Part shown: in pieces, positions 1-9,169 of the stretch | Position numbering within the stretch: position 1 is the stretch's first letter | Layout: every line of letters starts with the position of its first letter | Source: JALZAQ01 sp038253885 | GTDB lineage: Bacteria; Gemmatimonadota; Gemmatimonadetes; Gemmatimonadales; Gemmatimonadaceae | DNA length: 48,108 bases | Assembly (NCBI GenBank): GCA_038253885.1 | Contig: JBBSGP010000025.1 | Coordinates: 1 to 48,108 of the forward strand | Direction of reading: 5' to 3' | The notes under the pieces: generated by a model | What the model was told of the DNA's origin: nothing | Seen by the model: the letters and a program-made list of their open reading frames with translations, nothing else | Database searches by the model: none | Made by a program: the position numbers and the translations under genes

Positions 1-140
1 AATTCTTGCCGCGCTGCCGGAGCACTTCGGTAATCGGCGTATATCAGCAGGATTCACCGTCGATGCTGCCTCACGCCCACGTCGTACCACGACCACCGCA
101 GTCCACTGAACCCTTGACACCAGCCCAGTCATATCAACGC

Positions 141-2348
141 CTAACTCGCGTCGGCGACGAGGAGGAGCAGAGCGGTGATGGTGGGGAACGGCGGCTCCCC
201 GGGCTGAGTGACCGGCCGTGCATGGAGCTCGCCGAAAGTGGTCAGCGCGCGAAGCCAGGCCTCATCCGGAATCGGCGTCGTCGCCAGCTGGTCCAACACA
301 CGCTCGGCACCGATGCCAAAAGGAGCTGTCGCGATCCGGCGTCCTTGCTGCACGAGCGCCGCGATGCCCGCCCTCCGATGGAACGGTGCCCGGGCGGAAA
401 TCCGCGCGAGGCGGCGAATGGCTTCGCGACGACCGGGCGCCGCGATCGAATGCGCGCGACCGGAAGCCGCCCCGCCGCAGCGACGCGCTATCCAGCTCCG
501 GAGGCAGCCGAGCGCGTGATCGACCGCCACGTCGGGAGTGCTCGCGTCCGCGCCACCCAGGAGCTCCACCACATCGAGAAGCAGCTGGGAGCCGTCGTCG
601 ATCGAGTCGTCGACCGAGCCGACGAGAAATGGACCGTCACGCTCCATCACGAGCGCGAGGAAACCCGCGCGCGGGCTCCGGACGCCCGCCACCACCATTT
701 CAGTATGGACGGGGAGCTCGGGTTCACCGGTGGAGCGCCACGATCGGATGGTGCGGCGAAGCCGCTCGCGCTTCTGCGCCTCGCCGTCGCCGACGACCAT
801 AACATCGGGAATCGCTGATGGAAGGAGCGGGCCGAGCGACCCCACCACGCGCCCCGCAGTGGCGAGCTTCTCACGAAGCCGGCGCTCCACTCCGAGCAGC
901 GTCGCCCCATCCGCCGGGGGGGCGAGCGCGTACACGGCGACGCGCGTGTGCTTGGAGCCCATGCGCCGTGCGCGGCCGACGCGCTGCTCGAGGCGGGCCG
1001 CGGTCCACGGGAGATCGAGGTGTACCACGACGGAGGCATCCTGCAGATTGACCCCTTCGCTCAGAAGGTCGGTCGTGAGCATGAGGTCGATGCTCTCAGC
1101 CCGCGAGGCAGGGCGAGCGCGAGAGCCACTCGGCGCGAACCGGCGGATCGCCTCGCCTCGCGTCAGCGTGCCGCCGGCCACTCTGGCGCCATTCCCGCCG
1201 AGCGCCGCCACCCCGTCATCGAGCCTCAGCTGATCGTAGAATGCACTCAGCGTATCCGCCGAATGAGTGAACGCCACGATCTTCTCCCCAGGGTGATGCT
1301 GTCGTATGGCACGCAACCAGCCGGCGCGCCGCCCATCGAGTCGACGCGCATCCGTGAGGACGCGGGAGAGAATCGATCGCAGCGCCGCCTTCTGGGTCCG
1401 AACGGCATCCAGTAGCTCGAGTGAGGTCGAGGTCGGGCTGGCGACCAGCTCCGGAAACGCCAGCTGTACCGCATCGTCGGCATGGGACCACGCTGCCAGC
1501 TCCGACCGGGAAGGGTGGCGTCCCGACTCGAGCGCCGCTTCGAGAGCCAGCGCCCGCGCGAGGCGGCGGCGCAATGCCGCCGCCAACGCACCGTGACTCG
1601 ACGCCCACTGCCTCACCAGCGACCAGACGAGGAGCGCTCCGGCCTCTCCGCCGTCGCTTGGCGGAAGCGGAGAAGGTAGAGCGAGCAGCAACCCGAGAAG
1701 CGAGCCATCGCTGTCCACGGGAAGCCATCCCGGCTCGGCAGCTTCGGGGAGTCCCGAGCATCTGGAGACGTCCGCACGGCCGCGGCGAATCACGTGTCGG
1801 GCGAGGGCGGCGTCGTCCAGCGTCCAGGCTCGTGCTCCGAGAAAGAGTGCGAGGAGCGCTGCCAGGTCGCGCGGTGAGTTGTGGATCGGCGTCGCGGAGA
1901 GGAGCAGCACGCGCGCGTGCGCCGCCAGCTCGGCGATCGCTCGGTAGCGCCGAGTCGTTGGTGTTCGCGCGTGGTGGGCCTCGTCGAGCACCAGCAGCTC
2001 CGCGCTCGGCGGAAGGTGTCCGCGGCTGAGCGATTCGTACGAGGTGACCGGCGCAGCGATGCCCGTGCGCTCCAGCGCTTCTCTCCACATCGGTCCGAGC
2101 GCAGCCGGCGCCAGCACCGCCGCGGAGCGCGCCTCCGCCATCAGCGCCGCGGCAACGAACGTCTTGCCCAGTCCGACCTCGTCCGCCAGCAACGCGCCAC
2201 CCTCTCGCTCGATCGCGAGGCGCAGGCGCGCGATCGCATCGCGCTGGTGCGGTTGCAACCGGATATCGCCCAGCGTCTCGGGAGCGAGGCCGTCGCCCTC
2301 GAGCGTGTGGGCGATGACGGCCTTGACCGCGGATGGGGGAACGATCAT
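141..2348 (-). CDS. SNF2-type DEAD/DEAH helicase, partner of the adjacent DNA methylase
   Basis: This is a superfamily 2 helicase of the SNF2 kind, 735 residues. Walker A (ADEVGLGKT, residues about 55-63), DEAH box (122-125) and SAT (151-153) lie in the first RecA domain. The second domain carries the TTDLLSEGVNLQ segment (about 425-436) and the arginine-finger motif QRVGRARR (about 455-462). The last 230 residues match nothing I recognise. I start it at ATG 2348 because this gives an ATGA overlap with the methylase stop at 2345; the frame stays open further upstream but reads into the methylase. Such helicases translocate on DNA and accompany adenine methylases in several defence systems, including DrmD in class 1 DISARM, but it is shorter than I expect for DrmD. 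Function in defence is an inference from the pairing. Confidence 0.85.
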   Translation of the reverse strand: MIVPPSAVKAVIAHTLEGDGLAPETLGDIRLQPHQRDAIARLRLAIEREGGALLADEVGLGKTFVAAALMAEARSAAVLAPAALGPMWREALERTGIAAPVTSYESLSRGHLPPSAELLVLDEAHHARTPTTRRYRAIAELAAHARVLLLSATPIHNSPRDLAALLALFLGARAWTLDDAALARHVIRRGRADVSRCSGLPEAAEPGWLPVDSDGSLLGLLLALPSPLPPSDGGEAGALLVWSLVRQWASSHGALAAALRRRLARALALEAALESGRHPSRSELAAWSHADDAVQLAFPELVASPTSTSLELLDAVRTQKAALRSILSRVLTDARRLDGRRAGWLRAIRQHHPGEKIVAFTHSADTLSAFYDQLRLDDGVAALGGNGARVAGGTLTRGEAIRRFAPSGSRARPASRAESIDLMLTTDLLSEGVNLQDASVVVHLDLPWTAARLEQRVGRARRMGSKHTRVAVYALAPPADGATLLGVERRLREKLATAGRVVGSLGPLLPSAIPDVMVVGDGEAQKRERLRRTIRSWRSTGEPELPVHTEMVVAGVRSPRAGFLALVMERDGPFLVGSVDDSIDDGSQLLLDVVELLGGADASTPDVAVDHALGCLRSWIARRCGGAASGRAHSIAAPGRREAIRRLARISARAPFHRRAGIAALVQQGRRIATAPFGIGAERVLDQLATTPIPDEAWLRALTTFGELHARPVTQPGEPPFPTITALLLLVADAS

Positions 2349-5300
2349 CTCGCACTCCACGCGAGAAGCGCAGCCATATCGGCTGGACGCACCCGGTACG
2401 CGCGACACGCGGCGCTGACGAGCTCGGAATCGGGCGGCACATCGCCGCTCAAGGCCGCCCGGGCGAGCGGCGCGAGTCTGTCGCGCGCCCGCAACCAATC
2501 CGCGGGGATCGGAAGCAGCGAGACCGTCCACGCGAGATACCGGTGGTAGCCACCTCGGGCCGGCTCGGCGATCAGCGCCAGCCACGCCGCGGCGAGAGGA
2601 GAGTTGAGCAACGCAGCGAAGGCGTATGCATCATCCGGTGTAGCGCATGGGAGCACGTAACAGCTGTTGAGCGGAACAGCCGGGTCATCCTTTTCGAGCA
2701 CGCAGGCGCGAGGTCGCATGCCGAAGTCGGCCCAGACGACGCGGCTGCGCGTGTGGCTCGCGCTCGCCACGCGAAAGAGCGACCACCACGCAAGACCGCC
2801 TCGGACGTCGCTGCGCGCCGAGAGCCGGTGTCGCCATGGCGCCAGCCATCGTGCGGCGCCAGCGGGCAGGCGTTCCAGCGCGCGCCCATCCCGATCATGC
2901 GTCCAGAGGAGCGTGTCGTCGCAGGCGGCCGGCCTCCACGCCTGCATGTGTTCGCCGCGGAGCACTGGTCGAAGCATCTCCCGCTCGATCGCGGTGTCAT
3001 CGCGGTGGGGATGACCGCTGGCGTCGCTGCAGACCAGAAATGCCTCGTTGCACCCGCACTTGACTCCCAGCAGAGGGCGACCGAGCGGACTCTCTGAGAG
3101 TGAGACTCCCGCACGGCGCATCCGATCGAACGCCGCCCGGATCGGCGGCGGGGCGGTGATCCAAGGGCTCGCGCGGTCCGCATCGAGCCCGAGCGCGTCG
3201 GCGGGGGCAGACCACCTGAGAGAAGACCCTCGCCGGTGGAGGGTGACGGTGAGATTACGGGGGAGCCCTTCGCCGCTGACGGGACGCCGCCGCGCCACGA
3301 GCAGCGACGGGTAGACGGCGGCTTCGAAGGAGGGTGGGGCATCCGTCCAGTCATCGAGCGCGACGATCTCGAGGTCGCGTTGCACGAGCCGCCGCACGCC
3401 GCCGCCCGCGAGCGAACGCCAGAGCTTGGCGGGGAGGAGAAGGGCGACCGTCCCGTTCGGTCGGGTGAGAGCGGAGGCGCGCTCGACGAACAGTGCCGAG
3501 AGATCGACCTGCGCCGCGAAACCCGTCGTGGCGGTGCCACCAGTGCCCTGGTGCCACGCCGCCTGCGAGAACACCTCGAAACGTCTCCTCAGAGCCTCGC
3601 GCCGTGATCGAGGGATGCGGTGCAGCCGGACCCAGGGAGGGTTGCCAAGGACGAGGTCGAATCCTCCGGCGGAACCGGCATCGGGAAAGTGGGTCGGGAA
3701 GGCGAAGGGAAGCGCGCCTCCGCGACGGAGGCGATCGAGCATGGCCCGCAGCTCTCGCTGGCGCGTCCGCAGTCCAGCGAGCCGTTGCCGGATGACCGCC
3801 GTGGGCTGGTCGCGCGCACCGAAGAGATCGCGCGAGCGGAGAGCCCCGAGCAGGTCGCGCCTGAGCGCGGTGCAGAGCGTCGAAGCGTCCTCGGTGTGGC
3901 GGATCACGAACATCCGCTCCGAGCGGTCGAGCAACCGCTCGAGCGCGCGCTTGCGAGCACCGGTTGCCGCTGCATAGCGCTGCCGCAGCCGCGTGATGTC
4001 GGCGCTGCCCCGCCTGGGCGATAGATCGCCGAACGAATCGCCTTCGAGCGCATCGCCGACCCGCACATGCCGGTCGAGATTGGGAAGCGGCGTCACTGCC
4101 TCGGGGTCCGTCTCTCCGCTCTCGATCACCACGGACAGCCAGAGGCGGAGCTCGCACAGCCACACGGCGGTGGCGTTGACGTCCACGCCGAAGATGCACC
4201 GAGTGAGGAGATCGCGACGGATCTGGGCTGTCGGCCTCGGATCTCCACACGTTTGCACCAGCGAAGCCACGGTCTCGAGAGCGTGCACCAGGAAGGCGCC
4301 CGAGCCGCAAGCCGGGTCGAGCAGCCGCAGCGCCCGAGCGCGACACCGTAGCGCGGCGCTCTGCTCCGGCCGGAGCTTCGCGCCCTCCAGAGCCGCGCGC
4401 ACCCCGTTGTCATCGAGAGCTCCGTCCGCGAGCGCTGTCGAGAGCGCGGCGCGCGTCACGCGCTCGACCAACGCGTGCGGGGTGTAGAAGCTGCCGCTCG
4501 CCCGTCGCTCGCGGGACGCCATCAACGACTCGAATGCCTTCCCAAGCATCTCGGGATCGATCGATGCCTCGGACCAGGAGAGAGTCGTCTCGGTGGCGGT
4601 GAAGCGGTATCTCGTGAGGAGCCCGCCGAAGAGAGCGCCGAGCGCATCATCGGTGAGCTGGAGCGACCGTCGCCGTCGCTCGACCGGCGTACGAGTGAAC
4701 AGCCCCCCGTTGAGGAAAGGCAGCCGTCCCAGCGCTCGCGCCGCTCTGGCGCGTCGCGCCATCGGCGTGTTGAGCGTCCCGAACAGAAGCGGCTCCAACA
4801 CTCGGCGGTGGTAGCTGCCGCCTCGCTCCATGCACTGGTCGAAACCGTGCTCGAGGAAGGCGCGGTCCCCATCGAGCCAGCCCTTGCACTGGAGAAAGGA
4901 GAGAAAGAGCAACCGCGACACGTGGAGCAGAGCGATCTCGGCGCGCTCTTCCTCGGATGCGCAGCCCTTGGCCGTTCGTCCAATCTCATCCACGACTCGC
5001 TCGAGGGCTCGGTAGAAGCGGCGGGTGAGGGCATCGCGGCCGAGCACATCGAGCCACCGCGCATGAGCGAGCACGTCGCTCGTCCCGGCGATGGCAGCGA
5101 GCGCGCAGATGGATTCCGCGTCGGTGGGCAGGATGGAGCGCCGGTCCACCACCAGCGCGCTGACGCGAGGCCGGGGATCACCGCTCCAGCTCGCGATCGC
5201 GAGACCGGCGCCCCCGTCCTCGATGGCGATCGCCATCCAGAGCAGCTGCGGCCCGCGCACCGCGAGCCGGCGGGCCAGAAGGGCGATGCGATCCCGCAGC

Positions 5301-5518
5301 GGGGTGTCCCGGGGCCAGCGGAGCAGGAGCGCTCGCAACGTCCCGTCGCCCACGGCGATGTGAGCGTCGAGTGTGCCGTCGATGCCGAGCGCCGCCAGCG
5401 CGTTCTCATCGAGCGGAAGCGCGTCGCCGTGAAACCCCAGCATCCGTGCGATCGCTGCCAACCCATCCGGCTGAGCGGCCTGCGCCAGGAGCGACGCGGC
5501 GAGGGAGAGAGTCGGCAC
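2345..5518 (-). CDS. Eco57I-type N6-adenine DNA methyltransferase (restriction/defence related)
   Basis: A 1057-residue gamma-type adenine DNA methylase. The SAM-binding motif DPACGSG is at residues 401-407 and the catalytic NPPW motif at 626-629. The segment SFYTPHALV (about 343-351) is the motif X region common in this order. Residues 195-275 contain the SRLLFLSFLQCKGWLDGD and PFLNGGLF stretches typical of large Eco57I/PglX-like methylases. No endonuclease motif (PD-ExK) is obvious near the N-terminus, so a self-contained type IIG enzyme is less likely than a methylase acting with the overlapping SNF2 helicase. Start is GTG 5518. The gene pair is transcribed leftwards as one unit. Enzyme class is well supported; the biological role is inferred. 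Confidence 0.88.
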   Translation of the reverse strand: MPTLSLAASLLAQAAQPDGLAAIARMLGFHGDALPLDENALAALGIDGTLDAHIAVGDGTLRALLLRWPRDTPLRDRIALLARRLAVRGPQLLWMAIAIEDGGAGLAIASWSGDPRPRVSALVVDRRSILPTDAESICALAAIAGTSDVLAHARWLDVLGRDALTRRFYRALERVVDEIGRTAKGCASEEERAEIALLHVSRLLFLSFLQCKGWLDGDRAFLEHGFDQCMERGGSYHRRVLEPLLFGTLNTPMARRARAARALGRLPFLNGGLFTRTPVERRRRSLQLTDDALGALFGGLLTRYRFTATETTLSWSEASIDPEMLGKAFESLMASRERRASGSFYTPHALVERVTRAALSTALADGALDDNGVRAALEGAKLRPEQSAALRCRARALRLLDPACGSGAFLVHALETVASLVQTCGDPRPTAQIRRDLLTRCIFGVDVNATAVWLCELRLWLSVVIESGETDPEAVTPLPNLDRHVRVGDALEGDSFGDLSPRRGSADITRLRQRYAAATGARKRALERLLDRSERMFVIRHTEDASTLCTALRRDLLGALRSRDLFGARDQPTAVIRQRLAGLRTRQRELRAMLDRLRRGGALPFAFPTHFPDAGSAGGFDLVLGNPPWVRLHRIPRSRREALRRRFEVFSQAAWHQGTGGTATTGFAAQVDLSALFVERASALTRPNGTVALLLPAKLWRSLAGGGVRRLVQRDLEIVALDDWTDAPPSFEAAVYPSLLVARRRPVSGEGLPRNLTVTLHRRGSSLRWSAPADALGLDADRASPWITAPPPIRAAFDRMRRAGVSLSESPLGRPLLGVKCGCNEAFLVCSDASGHPHRDDTAIEREMLRPVLRGEHMQAWRPAACDDTLLWTHDRDGRALERLPAGAARWLAPWRHRLSARSDVRGGLAWWSLFRVASASHTRSRVVWADFGMRPRACVLEKDDPAVPLNSCYVLPCATPDDAYAFAALLNSPLAAAWLALIAEPARGGYHRYLAWTVSLLPIPADWLRARDRLAPLARAALSGDVPPDSELVSAACRAYRVRPADMAALLAWSAR

Positions 5519-5614
5519 GACGCGACTCTACATGGCCGTCCCAGCGGGCCGGCATCGGCCCGTCGCTCGAGGGGCCGAAAGGCTGCGCCACGAAGCGCCC
5601 GGAGCAGGGAAATG

Positions 5615-5650
5615 AAAACCCCGGCATCCGTGGCGGGATGTCGGGGTTTT
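5615..5650. terminator. Bidirectional intrinsic terminator hairpin
   Basis: A 15-bp stem (5615-5629 with 5636-5650, one G-T pair) around a six-base loop, with A4 at the left edge and T4 at the right, so it reads as a Rho-independent terminator on both strands. It sits between the glycosyltransferase stop (5722) and the methylase start (5518), both on the minus strand, and should end transcription from the transporter-glycosyltransferase pair before the methylase unit. The rest of 5519-5721 holds nothing else I can support. Confidence 0.75.
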
Positions 5651-5721
5651 CAACTCGGAGGTGGAAGGCTCCAGGCTTCCGTTCTGTTAGTACGTGCAAC
5701 CCACCAAAAGGTTTCTCGGCC

Positions 5722-6879
5722 TCATCCGGCGCGGTACTCTCTCCCCTTCCAGGCCACCCGCCGGCCACGGACGATCGACCGCACGACGATGTAGAGGAGC
5801 ACGGCCGCGCCGAGCGGGAAAAAAACAAGGTACCAGAGCGGCAGCTCGAGAAAGAACAGGTAGAGGGGGATCAGCCAGGCGAGCATGGCGGCTGTGCAGA
5901 GCCCGGCCCAGAGCACGAGCCCGTCCGGCGCTCCGGCCAACGGACCGACCAGGAGCACCAGCGCGGGAACGATGGTCATCACGAGAGGCAGTGGCAAAAG
6001 GAACGGCATGGCGACGCGTCCCCATCTGCCGAAGGGAGCAGCGTCGAGCGTCCCGGCATACACGTTCTTCATCCATCCCTGAACGATGTCCGTCAGCGTC
6101 GTGTACATGCGCGTGGAGAGCTGCCGCTGCCCCAGCACGATCAACGGCACCTTTCCCCGCCGGAAGACGACCTGCGCCAGCGAGAGGTCTTCCGCCACCT
6201 TCTGGCGCACGGCGTCGTGGCCGCCGACCTCGTCGTAGGCGGCGCGACGAAAGAACATGCACTGCCCGTTTGCGATCTTGTCGGTGGCCCGCGGGGAGTC
6301 GTTCACCACCTCGGTGCCGCCGTACCGCACCGCGAGCAGCGAGAAGACCTGCGGCTGCACCACGCGCTCCCAGAAAGAGCCCAGCTCCTGGCGGCCCGCG
6401 ACCGACAGCAGGTCGGCCGCTCGCCGCCGCATGGCGTTCACCGACAGCGCCAGGAACTCGGGGGCGTGCCACGTGTCGGCATCGGTGAAACAGAGGACAC
6501 TCCCGCGCGCCTCCATTGCTCCCCTACGGCATGCCCACGGCTTCCCGAACCAGTCCGGTGGAAGCGGCTCGGCCTGGATCACGCGCATCCGCGGGTCGTC
6601 GGCCGCAATCCCCTGAGCGATACGCGAGGTGTCATCCTCGGAGCGATCATCCACCACGATCAGCTCCATGGCGGGGTAGCTGGTGGCGAGAATCGATCGA
6701 ACGCAGCGCTCGATGTTCCGGGCTTCGTTGCGCGCCGGCACGATCACCGACACCAGAGGGGCGTCGGCCGGCGCTACTGGCGATTCATCGTCGAGCGAGC
6801 GCGAGCGCCGACCGCGCACCAGGGCGCCGACGGCGATCACCCACCAGGGAAGCGCGCCCACGAGCGCCCCGAGCGTCAC
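5722..6879 (-). CDS. Family 2 glycosyltransferase with C-terminal membrane segments
   Basis: A GT-A fold, family 2 glycosyltransferase of 385 residues. The N-terminus has a membrane segment (about 5-21), then the nucleotide-sugar domain: SVIVPARNE (44-52), VVDDRSEDD (75-83) and the metal-binding DAD (133-135). EDLSLAQ at about 215 fits the family's acidic catalytic-base region. At least three hydrophobic segments fill residues about 285-365. This layout resembles hopene-associated HpnB and carotenoid CrtQ-type transferases, which use lipid acceptors at the inner membrane; the acceptor here is not determined. Start is GTG 6879, overlapping the transporter stop by four bases, so the two genes are co-transcribed. 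Confidence 0.85.
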   Translation of the reverse strand: MTLGALVGALPWWVIAVGALVRGRRSRSLDDESPVAPADAPLVSVIVPARNEARNIERCVRSILATSYPAMELIVVDDRSEDDTSRIAQGIAADDPRMRVIQAEPLPPDWFGKPWACRRGAMEARGSVLCFTDADTWHAPEFLALSVNAMRRRAADLLSVAGRQELGSFWERVVQPQVFSLLAVRYGGTEVVNDSPRATDKIANGQCMFFRRAAYDEVGGHDAVRQKVAEDLSLAQVVFRRGKVPLIVLGQRQLSTRMYTTLTDIVQGWMKNVYAGTLDAAPFGRWGRVAMPFLLPLPLVMTIVPALVLLVGPLAGAPDGLVLWAGLCTAAMLAWLIPLYLFFLELPLWYLVFFPLGAAVLLYIVVRSIVRGRRVAWKGREYRAG

Positions 6880-8129
6880 GTCCGCGGCGGCTCTCCGGTA
6901 TCCGGGCTCTGGATGCCGGCCCTACCCGCCACGATCACCGCCGCCGTCATCGTCCCAGTCACGTTCACGGTAGTCCGGAACATGTCGGGGATCGTGTCGA
7001 TACCGAGCAGGATGCCCACACCTTCGACCGGGATGCCAGCGGCTTGCATCACCGGCACCATCGCGATGATGGATCCTCCCGGAATACCGGGCACGCTGAA
7101 GCTGGTGAGCACGACCGTGACGATCACCGTCGCCAGCTGGGGGACGCTGAGCGTCACCCCGTACAGTCTGGCGGTGAAGAGGACTCCGATCGTGATGCCG
7201 ACACCGGATCCGGCACGAAAGAGCGATGCGGCGAGGGGAAGGAAAGAGGTCGTGATCGCGGGCGGCAGGCCGAGGTTGGTCGACGCGCTCTCGATCATGG
7301 CCGGCAACGCTGCCAGCGAGGAGCGCGCGCTGAAAGCGACGGCCTGCGCCGCGCCGATTGCCCGGGCGAAGCGGACGAGACCGATCCGGCCGATCTGCGT
7401 CGCAGCCGGGTACAGCACCAGAACCGCGAACACCGTCAGAGACAGAGATACGACGACGATGTATGCCGCGATGACGCCGGCGGCGCGAAGACCGAGCCTC
7501 GTCGCGAGGGCGAGTGACAGCGCGAAGACCCCGACGGGTGCGAGCGCCAGCACCCAGCGCACGAGCAGCAGCATCGCCGCCATCACCCCGTCGAACAGGC
7601 CGACGACGCGCTCGCGACGCTCCACCGGGAGTCGCAGCAGCGCGAGGCCGAAGAGGATCGCGAACACGATGAGAGGAAGCATGGTTCCGTCCGCGGCTGC
7701 CTGAATCGGATTGGACGGAACCAGATCGATCAGCCAGCGAGTGAAGCCGGGAGCAGGCGGTGCAGCAGTGGCTGCCTGTCCCGCCCGGAGAGCCGTGGCG
7801 GCGGCCGGATCCACGAAGTGCTCCATCAGCGGCATCCCGACCAACACCGCAAAGAGAGACGCGGTCAGGAGTACAGCGAGGAAGACGATCAGCGATCGCC
7901 CGCCGATGCGCCCCAGCGTGCTCGCGTCCGGTGCCCGCGCGACGCCCACGACGAGGCTCGAGAGGACGAGCGGCACGACGGTCATCCGGATGGCGTTGAT
8001 CCAGAGTGTCCCGATCGGCTCGACGAGCGCGGGTATGCGCTGCGCGAACGCGAAACCGCCCGACGCGATGGCGAGCCCGGCGAGAAGTCCGGCGACGAGC
8101 GCCACGAGCACGCGAGCTGTCAGCGACAC
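6876..8129 (-). CDS. DAACS-family transporter (glutamate/dicarboxylate symporter fold) with altered cation sites
   Basis: A 417-residue integral membrane protein with the DAACS (GltP/DctA) fold. Recognisable parts are the HP1 serine stretch SSLAALPAMIES, the PGGSIIA stretch of HP2 and the last helix with DMFRTTVNVTG. In the archaeal homologue GltPh the last helix reads with Asp394, Arg397, Thr398, Asn401 and Asp405; here the first four are kept but the Asp405 position is Thr. The conserved NMDGT motif is replaced by a stretch reading FRAGSG. Both are sodium-site positions in the family, so coupling ion or mechanism may differ. Start is GTG 8129. The transporter overlaps the glycosyltransferase and is divergent from the LD-carboxypeptidase gene. 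Substrate unknown. Confidence 0.82.
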   Translation of the reverse strand: MSLTARVLVALVAGLLAGLAIASGGFAFAQRIPALVEPIGTLWINAIRMTVVPLVLSSLVVGVARAPDASTLGRIGGRSLIVFLAVLLTASLFAVLVGMPLMEHFVDPAAATALRAGQAATAAPPAPGFTRWLIDLVPSNPIQAAADGTMLPLIVFAILFGLALLRLPVERRERVVGLFDGVMAAMLLLVRWVLALAPVGVFALSLALATRLGLRAAGVIAAYIVVVSLSLTVFAVLVLYPAATQIGRIGLVRFARAIGAAQAVAFSARSSLAALPAMIESASTNLGLPPAITTSFLPLAASLFRAGSGVGITIGVLFTARLYGVTLSVPQLATVIVTVVLTSFSVPGIPGGSIIAMVPVMQAAGIPVEGVGILLGIDTIPDMFRTTVNVTGTMTAAVIVAGRAGIQSPDTGEPPRT

Positions 8130-8202
8130 GGCGCTAAGCTACGAGAGTTGACCGGCCCCCGCGACTCTCCTACGTTGCCCGCACCTCTGCCATGGGAAGA
8201 TC

Positions 8203-9135
8203 GTGTCGAGTTCTTCCTCCTCACGCTGGCCCCCTCCGCTGGCGCCCGGCGCGCGAGTCGCGCTCCTGTCGCCGGCCGGCCCGCTCTGCGGGGAAGAGCA
8301 GCTCGCGCGCGCCGCGGACAACGCCCGCTCCTTCGGATGGGAGCCCCTTCCTGGTGAGCACGCGCTCGCGCGACGCGGCTATCTCGCCGGGGACGATGCG
8401 CTGCGCGCGGCGGATCTCGACCGCGCGCTCCGCGACCCGCGCGTGGACGGCATCTGGTTCACGCGTGGGGGCTACGGCATGATGCGGCTACTCGACGGGA
8501 TCGACTACGGTCTCCTCCGCGATCGTCCCCGCGCGATCCTCGGCTACTCCGACATCACCGCTTTTCATCTCGCGCTGCGCGCGCGTGCGCGGATCGTCAG
8601 CTTTCACGCGCCGACCGCCCGCAGCGATCTCACGCCTTTCTCCCGCGAGTCGATGCGGAGCGCGGCGGTGACCGGCGAGGAGCCGTGCGGCATCGCCCCA
8701 CCACCGGACGCGCGTGTGCTGCGCGAGGGACGCGCGCGAGGTCCGGTCGTCGGTGGCAATCTCGCGCTCATCGCCGCACTCTGCGGTACGCCATATGCGC
8801 TCGACCTCGATGGAGCGATTCTGCTCATCGAGGACGTCGGCGAGCCCCTCTACCGGATCGACCGGATGCTCCGTCAACTTCGTCTGAGCGGTGGGCTGTC
8901 GCGCGTCGCCGCGCTCGCGATCGGCGCGTTCAGCGCCAGAGGCGATGACCCTGACAACTGCGACGACGCGCTCGAAGCGCTTCTGATCGAGACAGCGGCG
9001 GTCGTCGATGGCCCCGTGATCGCAGGCATCCCGCTCGGCCACATCCCGGACCAGTGGACAATTCCCCTCGGTGCCATCGGCGAGCTCGACAGCGGGAGGC
9101 TGAGCCTCACCATCGAGCGGCCGCCGACGCCGTGA
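8203..9135 (+). CDS. LD-carboxypeptidase (peptidase family S66)
   Basis: A 310-residue serine peptidase of family S66, which trims the terminal D-alanine from tetrapeptides of recycled murein (LdcA) or cleaves amidated microcin-type nucleotides (MccF). The nucleophile is Ser116 in GYSD; the catalytic Glu is in LLIEDVGEPLYRIDRM (about residue 208) and the catalytic His in LGHIPDQW near residue 283. WFTRGGYG (about 85-92) is the conserved family stretch before the nucleophile. Length matches the family. Start is GTG 8203; an ATG at 8192 is out of frame. No signal peptide is visible, which fits a cytoplasmic murein-recycling role. Confidence 0.88.
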   Translation: MSSSSSSRWPPPLAPGARVALLSPAGPLCGEEQLARAADNARSFGWEPLPGEHALARRGYLAGDDALRAADLDRALRDPRVDGIWFTRGGYGMMRLLDGIDYGLLRDRPRAILGYSDITAFHLALRARARIVSFHAPTARSDLTPFSRESMRSAAVTGEEPCGIAPPPDARVLREGRARGPVVGGNLALIAALCGTPYALDLDGAILLIEDVGEPLYRIDRMLRQLRLSGGLSRVAALAIGAFSARGDDPDNCDDALEALLIETAAVVDGPVIAGIPLGHIPDQWTIPLGAIGELDSGRLSLTIERPPTP

Positions 9136-9169
9136 TCGCAACTTCCCCCCGCCTGGAACCGGAAATCGG

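Noticed and set aside
6..818. A 270-codon plus-strand frame at the left edge
   Set aside because: Antisense to the helicase C-terminal part, Arg/His-rich and without motifs. Bases 1-140 themselves hold nothing I can support.
141..5518. Complete DISARM or BREX system
   Set aside because: Only two genes are visible and the rest would be outside the window; naming a system would go beyond the sequence.
4475..5794. A 439-codon plus-strand frame antisense to the methylase
   Set aside because: No recognisable motif, and the methylase on the other strand has conserved segments across this stretch.
5371..7704. A 777-codon open frame on the plus strand
   Set aside because: It is antisense to the methylase end, glycosyltransferase and transporter, all with clear motifs. 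The translation is low-complexity Arg/Pro/His-rich, as expected for antisense reading of high-GC genes.
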